Shown: positions 62,827 to 64,000 of the stretch, piece by piece | Position numbering within the stretch: the first letter of the stretch is position 1 | Layout: each line of letters starts with the position of its first letter | Origin: Adineta steineri | Taxonomy: Eukaryota > Rotifera > Eurotatoria > Adinetida > Adinetidae | Assembly (NCBI GenBank): GCA_905250115.1 | Contig: CAJNOI010000011.1 | Coordinates: 1,075,414 to 1,139,413 of the forward strand | Direction: 5' to 3' | Length of the DNA: 64,000 bases | The notes under the pieces: model-generated | The model's database searches: none | Told to the model about the DNA's origin: nothing | The model's input: the letters and a program-made list of their open reading frames with translations, nothing else | Program-made: the position numbers and the translations under genes

Positions 62827-63622
62827 AGTCTTTTTTATTAAATTTAATTAAAAAAAATAATAGAAAGGGTGTTTTTAAAGAATTTTATCATGAGTAATAC
62901 GTAGGCGATAGAATCCATTGATCCCATAGAATTTTTGTTGTCATAACTACTGACTCACAGTGAATCATAACATCGATCGTAACTAAATCAAGGAAGAAGC
63001 GAGAGAAAAAAAGCATCTTCTATCGATACATTTAGGTGAATAGTATATAAAGTCATAGTTAAATTGTATTTATTTTGATAGAATGTTCGAATATAGGAAA
63101 AAACATAGATGTCGGAGGTTACTTACAGTTTTATAGTAGAATGTCTAGAAGAATCTGAAATGATCATGAATAAATAGTATGAAATATTGAGGTATATTTT
63201 ATAAATACAAAAGTATTCTTGATGCTTTCACTACGACATAGAAGAGACTTTGACGCACATATTTATATAAGATTAAAAACTCTACTGAGGTTATTGAGTC
63301 AGTTTTTGGCTCCTGTCCGTACACCTCCGAGGAAGTGACTTGAAATATTTTTTTAAAGTGTCGATAATACTCAATGCTCATATGAAATATGAAATTTTAA
63401 AGAAACTTCGTTTATAGCTTGTTTTCTCGATAAAGTGACTTATGGGTCACCCTGTATGTGTATATATATATTACTAGTATGATGCTTTATTAACAAAAGT
63501 GAAGCCTAAGAATGAAACATTGTGTAATTCTGTTTTCAAATATTAAATTCCATTCAATACAGATATAGATTGAGTAGAAATATACAAGAATTGTACGTAT
63601 ATATTTAGATAATGCATAGCAA
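62827..63622. other. Intergenic upstream of NEK gene
   Basis: About 800 bases between the NEK start and the tRNA gene. At 63441-63457 TATGGGTCACCCTGTAT reads, on the minus strand, like a DNA-transposon end (ACAGGGTGACCC), but no second end is found. Otherwise unremarkable. Confidence 0.4.
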
Positions 63623-63694
63623 GCGTCGGTGGTGTAACGGTTAGCATGGTTGCCTTCCAAGCAGCCGACCCGGGTTCGACTCCCGGCCGACGCA
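63623..63694 (+). tRNA. tRNA-Gly (UCC)
   Basis: A 72-nt cloverleaf. The acceptor arm GCGTCGG pairs with CCGACGC, followed by discriminator A. The anticodon stem-loop TTGCCTTCCAAGCAG has TCC in the loop. The T arm is CCCGGGTTCGACTCCCGG with the B-box GGTTCGACTCC. The A-box region is TGGTGTAACGG. There is no intron and CCA is not encoded, as in eukaryotes. T runs follow 9 nt downstream. Confidence 0.97.
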
Positions 63695-63702
63695 CGTTTC
63701 TC

Positions 63703-63718
63703 TTTTTGTCTTTTTTTT
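63703..63718 (+). terminator. RNA polymerase III terminator for tRNA-Gly
   Basis: TTTTT at 63703-63707 and eight T residues from 63711, starting 9 nt after the tRNA 3' end. T runs of four or more in the coding strand stop Pol III. Confidence 0.8.
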
Positions 63719-63769
63719 GTATTCATATTTTATTAATTCATATTTTTATACAAAAAAAAATAGTAAAGT

Positions 63770-64000
63770 CTATCGTGCTTGAAGTTGTTCATTATTCCAA
63801 TTACCGGCACTATTTTGATATTGAGCAGTACGTTGAAGTGATTGCCATTGTTGTTTTGATTGTTGTAATGCCATCTGAAAGAACAAAAAACAAAAAATAC
63901 ATTCAGATAAAAAAAAATAGTTTCTTACAGCCGCAATTTCAACTTTTCTTTCCCAAACTTCACAATCACGTTGAAGATTATAGAGTAAAGCTTTCTTTTT
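63770..64000 (-). CDS. 3' end of a coiled-coil protein gene (partial)
   Basis: Two exons are visible: 63929-64000 (running off the window) and 63770-63874, with a 54-nt intron. They encode about 59 residues: KALLYNLQRDCEVWERKVEI, then MALQQSKQQWQSLQ, and a Gln/Asn-rich end (NWNNEQLQAR). The charged heptad-like pattern indicates the end of a coiled coil. Too little is present to name the family. The tRNA gene lies 75 nt beyond its stop on the opposite strand. Confidence 0.55.
   Translation of the reverse strand, partial: KKKALLYNLQRDCEVWERKVEIAAVRNYFFLSECIFCFLFFQMALQQSKQQWQSLQRTAQYQNSAGNWNNEQLQAR

Noticed and set aside
63490-63726. Minus-strand open frame of 78 codons at the tRNA
   Set aside because: It overlaps the tRNA-Gly gene on the opposite strand; its translation is the reverse complement of the tRNA plus AT-rich flanks.

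Overview
The window is animal nuclear DNA. It is strongly AT-rich, its genes are split by many very short introns (mostly 50-70 nt, GT..AG), and there are microsatellites, one eukaryotic tRNA gene and metazoan families (polycystin, globin X type, FAM124, MITOK/CCDC51, NEK kinase, ZP domain). A TPR-tailed R-S-E ADP-ribosyltransferase, a microbial/plant-type GH27 galactosidase and probable spliced-leader acceptors in front of start codons together suggest a bdelloid rotifer (Adineta/Rotaria-like). The taxon is an inference.

Layout: 0.7-1.7 kb, a minus-strand Ser/Thr-rich unknown. 6.6-8.0 kb, a plus-strand globin X-like gene with an N-terminal acylation motif. 11.7-13.6 kb, a minus-strand FAM124-like gene. 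16.3-18.6 kb, a secreted EGF-repeat protein built one repeat per exon. 18.8-20.3 kb, a minus-strand multipass membrane protein. 21.0-22.0 kb, a single-exon class A GPCR. 24.1-25.4 kb, a GH27 enzyme, divergent from a ZP-like membrane protein at 25.9-27.6 kb. 27.7-29.9 kb, a minus-strand pair only 17 nt apart: MITOK-like (upstream) and a triple cold-shock-domain protein (downstream). 30.4-31.1 kb, two small plus-strand genes, one hydrophilin-like. 31.9-32.7 kb, a tentative two-exon gene. 33.7-35.0 kb, a duplicated ~310-bp repeat. 35.8-49.2 kb, a 41-exon PKD1-type polycystin (3,666 aa in my model). 52.1-54.1 kb, the ART-TPR gene. 55.4-55.9 kb, a hAT-like MITE with an 8-bp target duplication. 57.2-59.3 kb, DNA polymerase lambda. 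59.8-62.8 kb, a NEK-family kinase. 63.6 kb, tRNA-Gly(UCC). The right edge holds the 3' end of another minus-strand gene.

Exon models were assembled by eye from reading frame, GT/AG sites and phase. Every multi-exon model given with full coordinates sums to an intact frame. The MITOK/cold-shock pair is the only arrangement that looks functionally linked (one transcript, probable mitochondrial context). The other genes look like independent single transcription units separated by 0.5-5 kb of AT-rich DNA.
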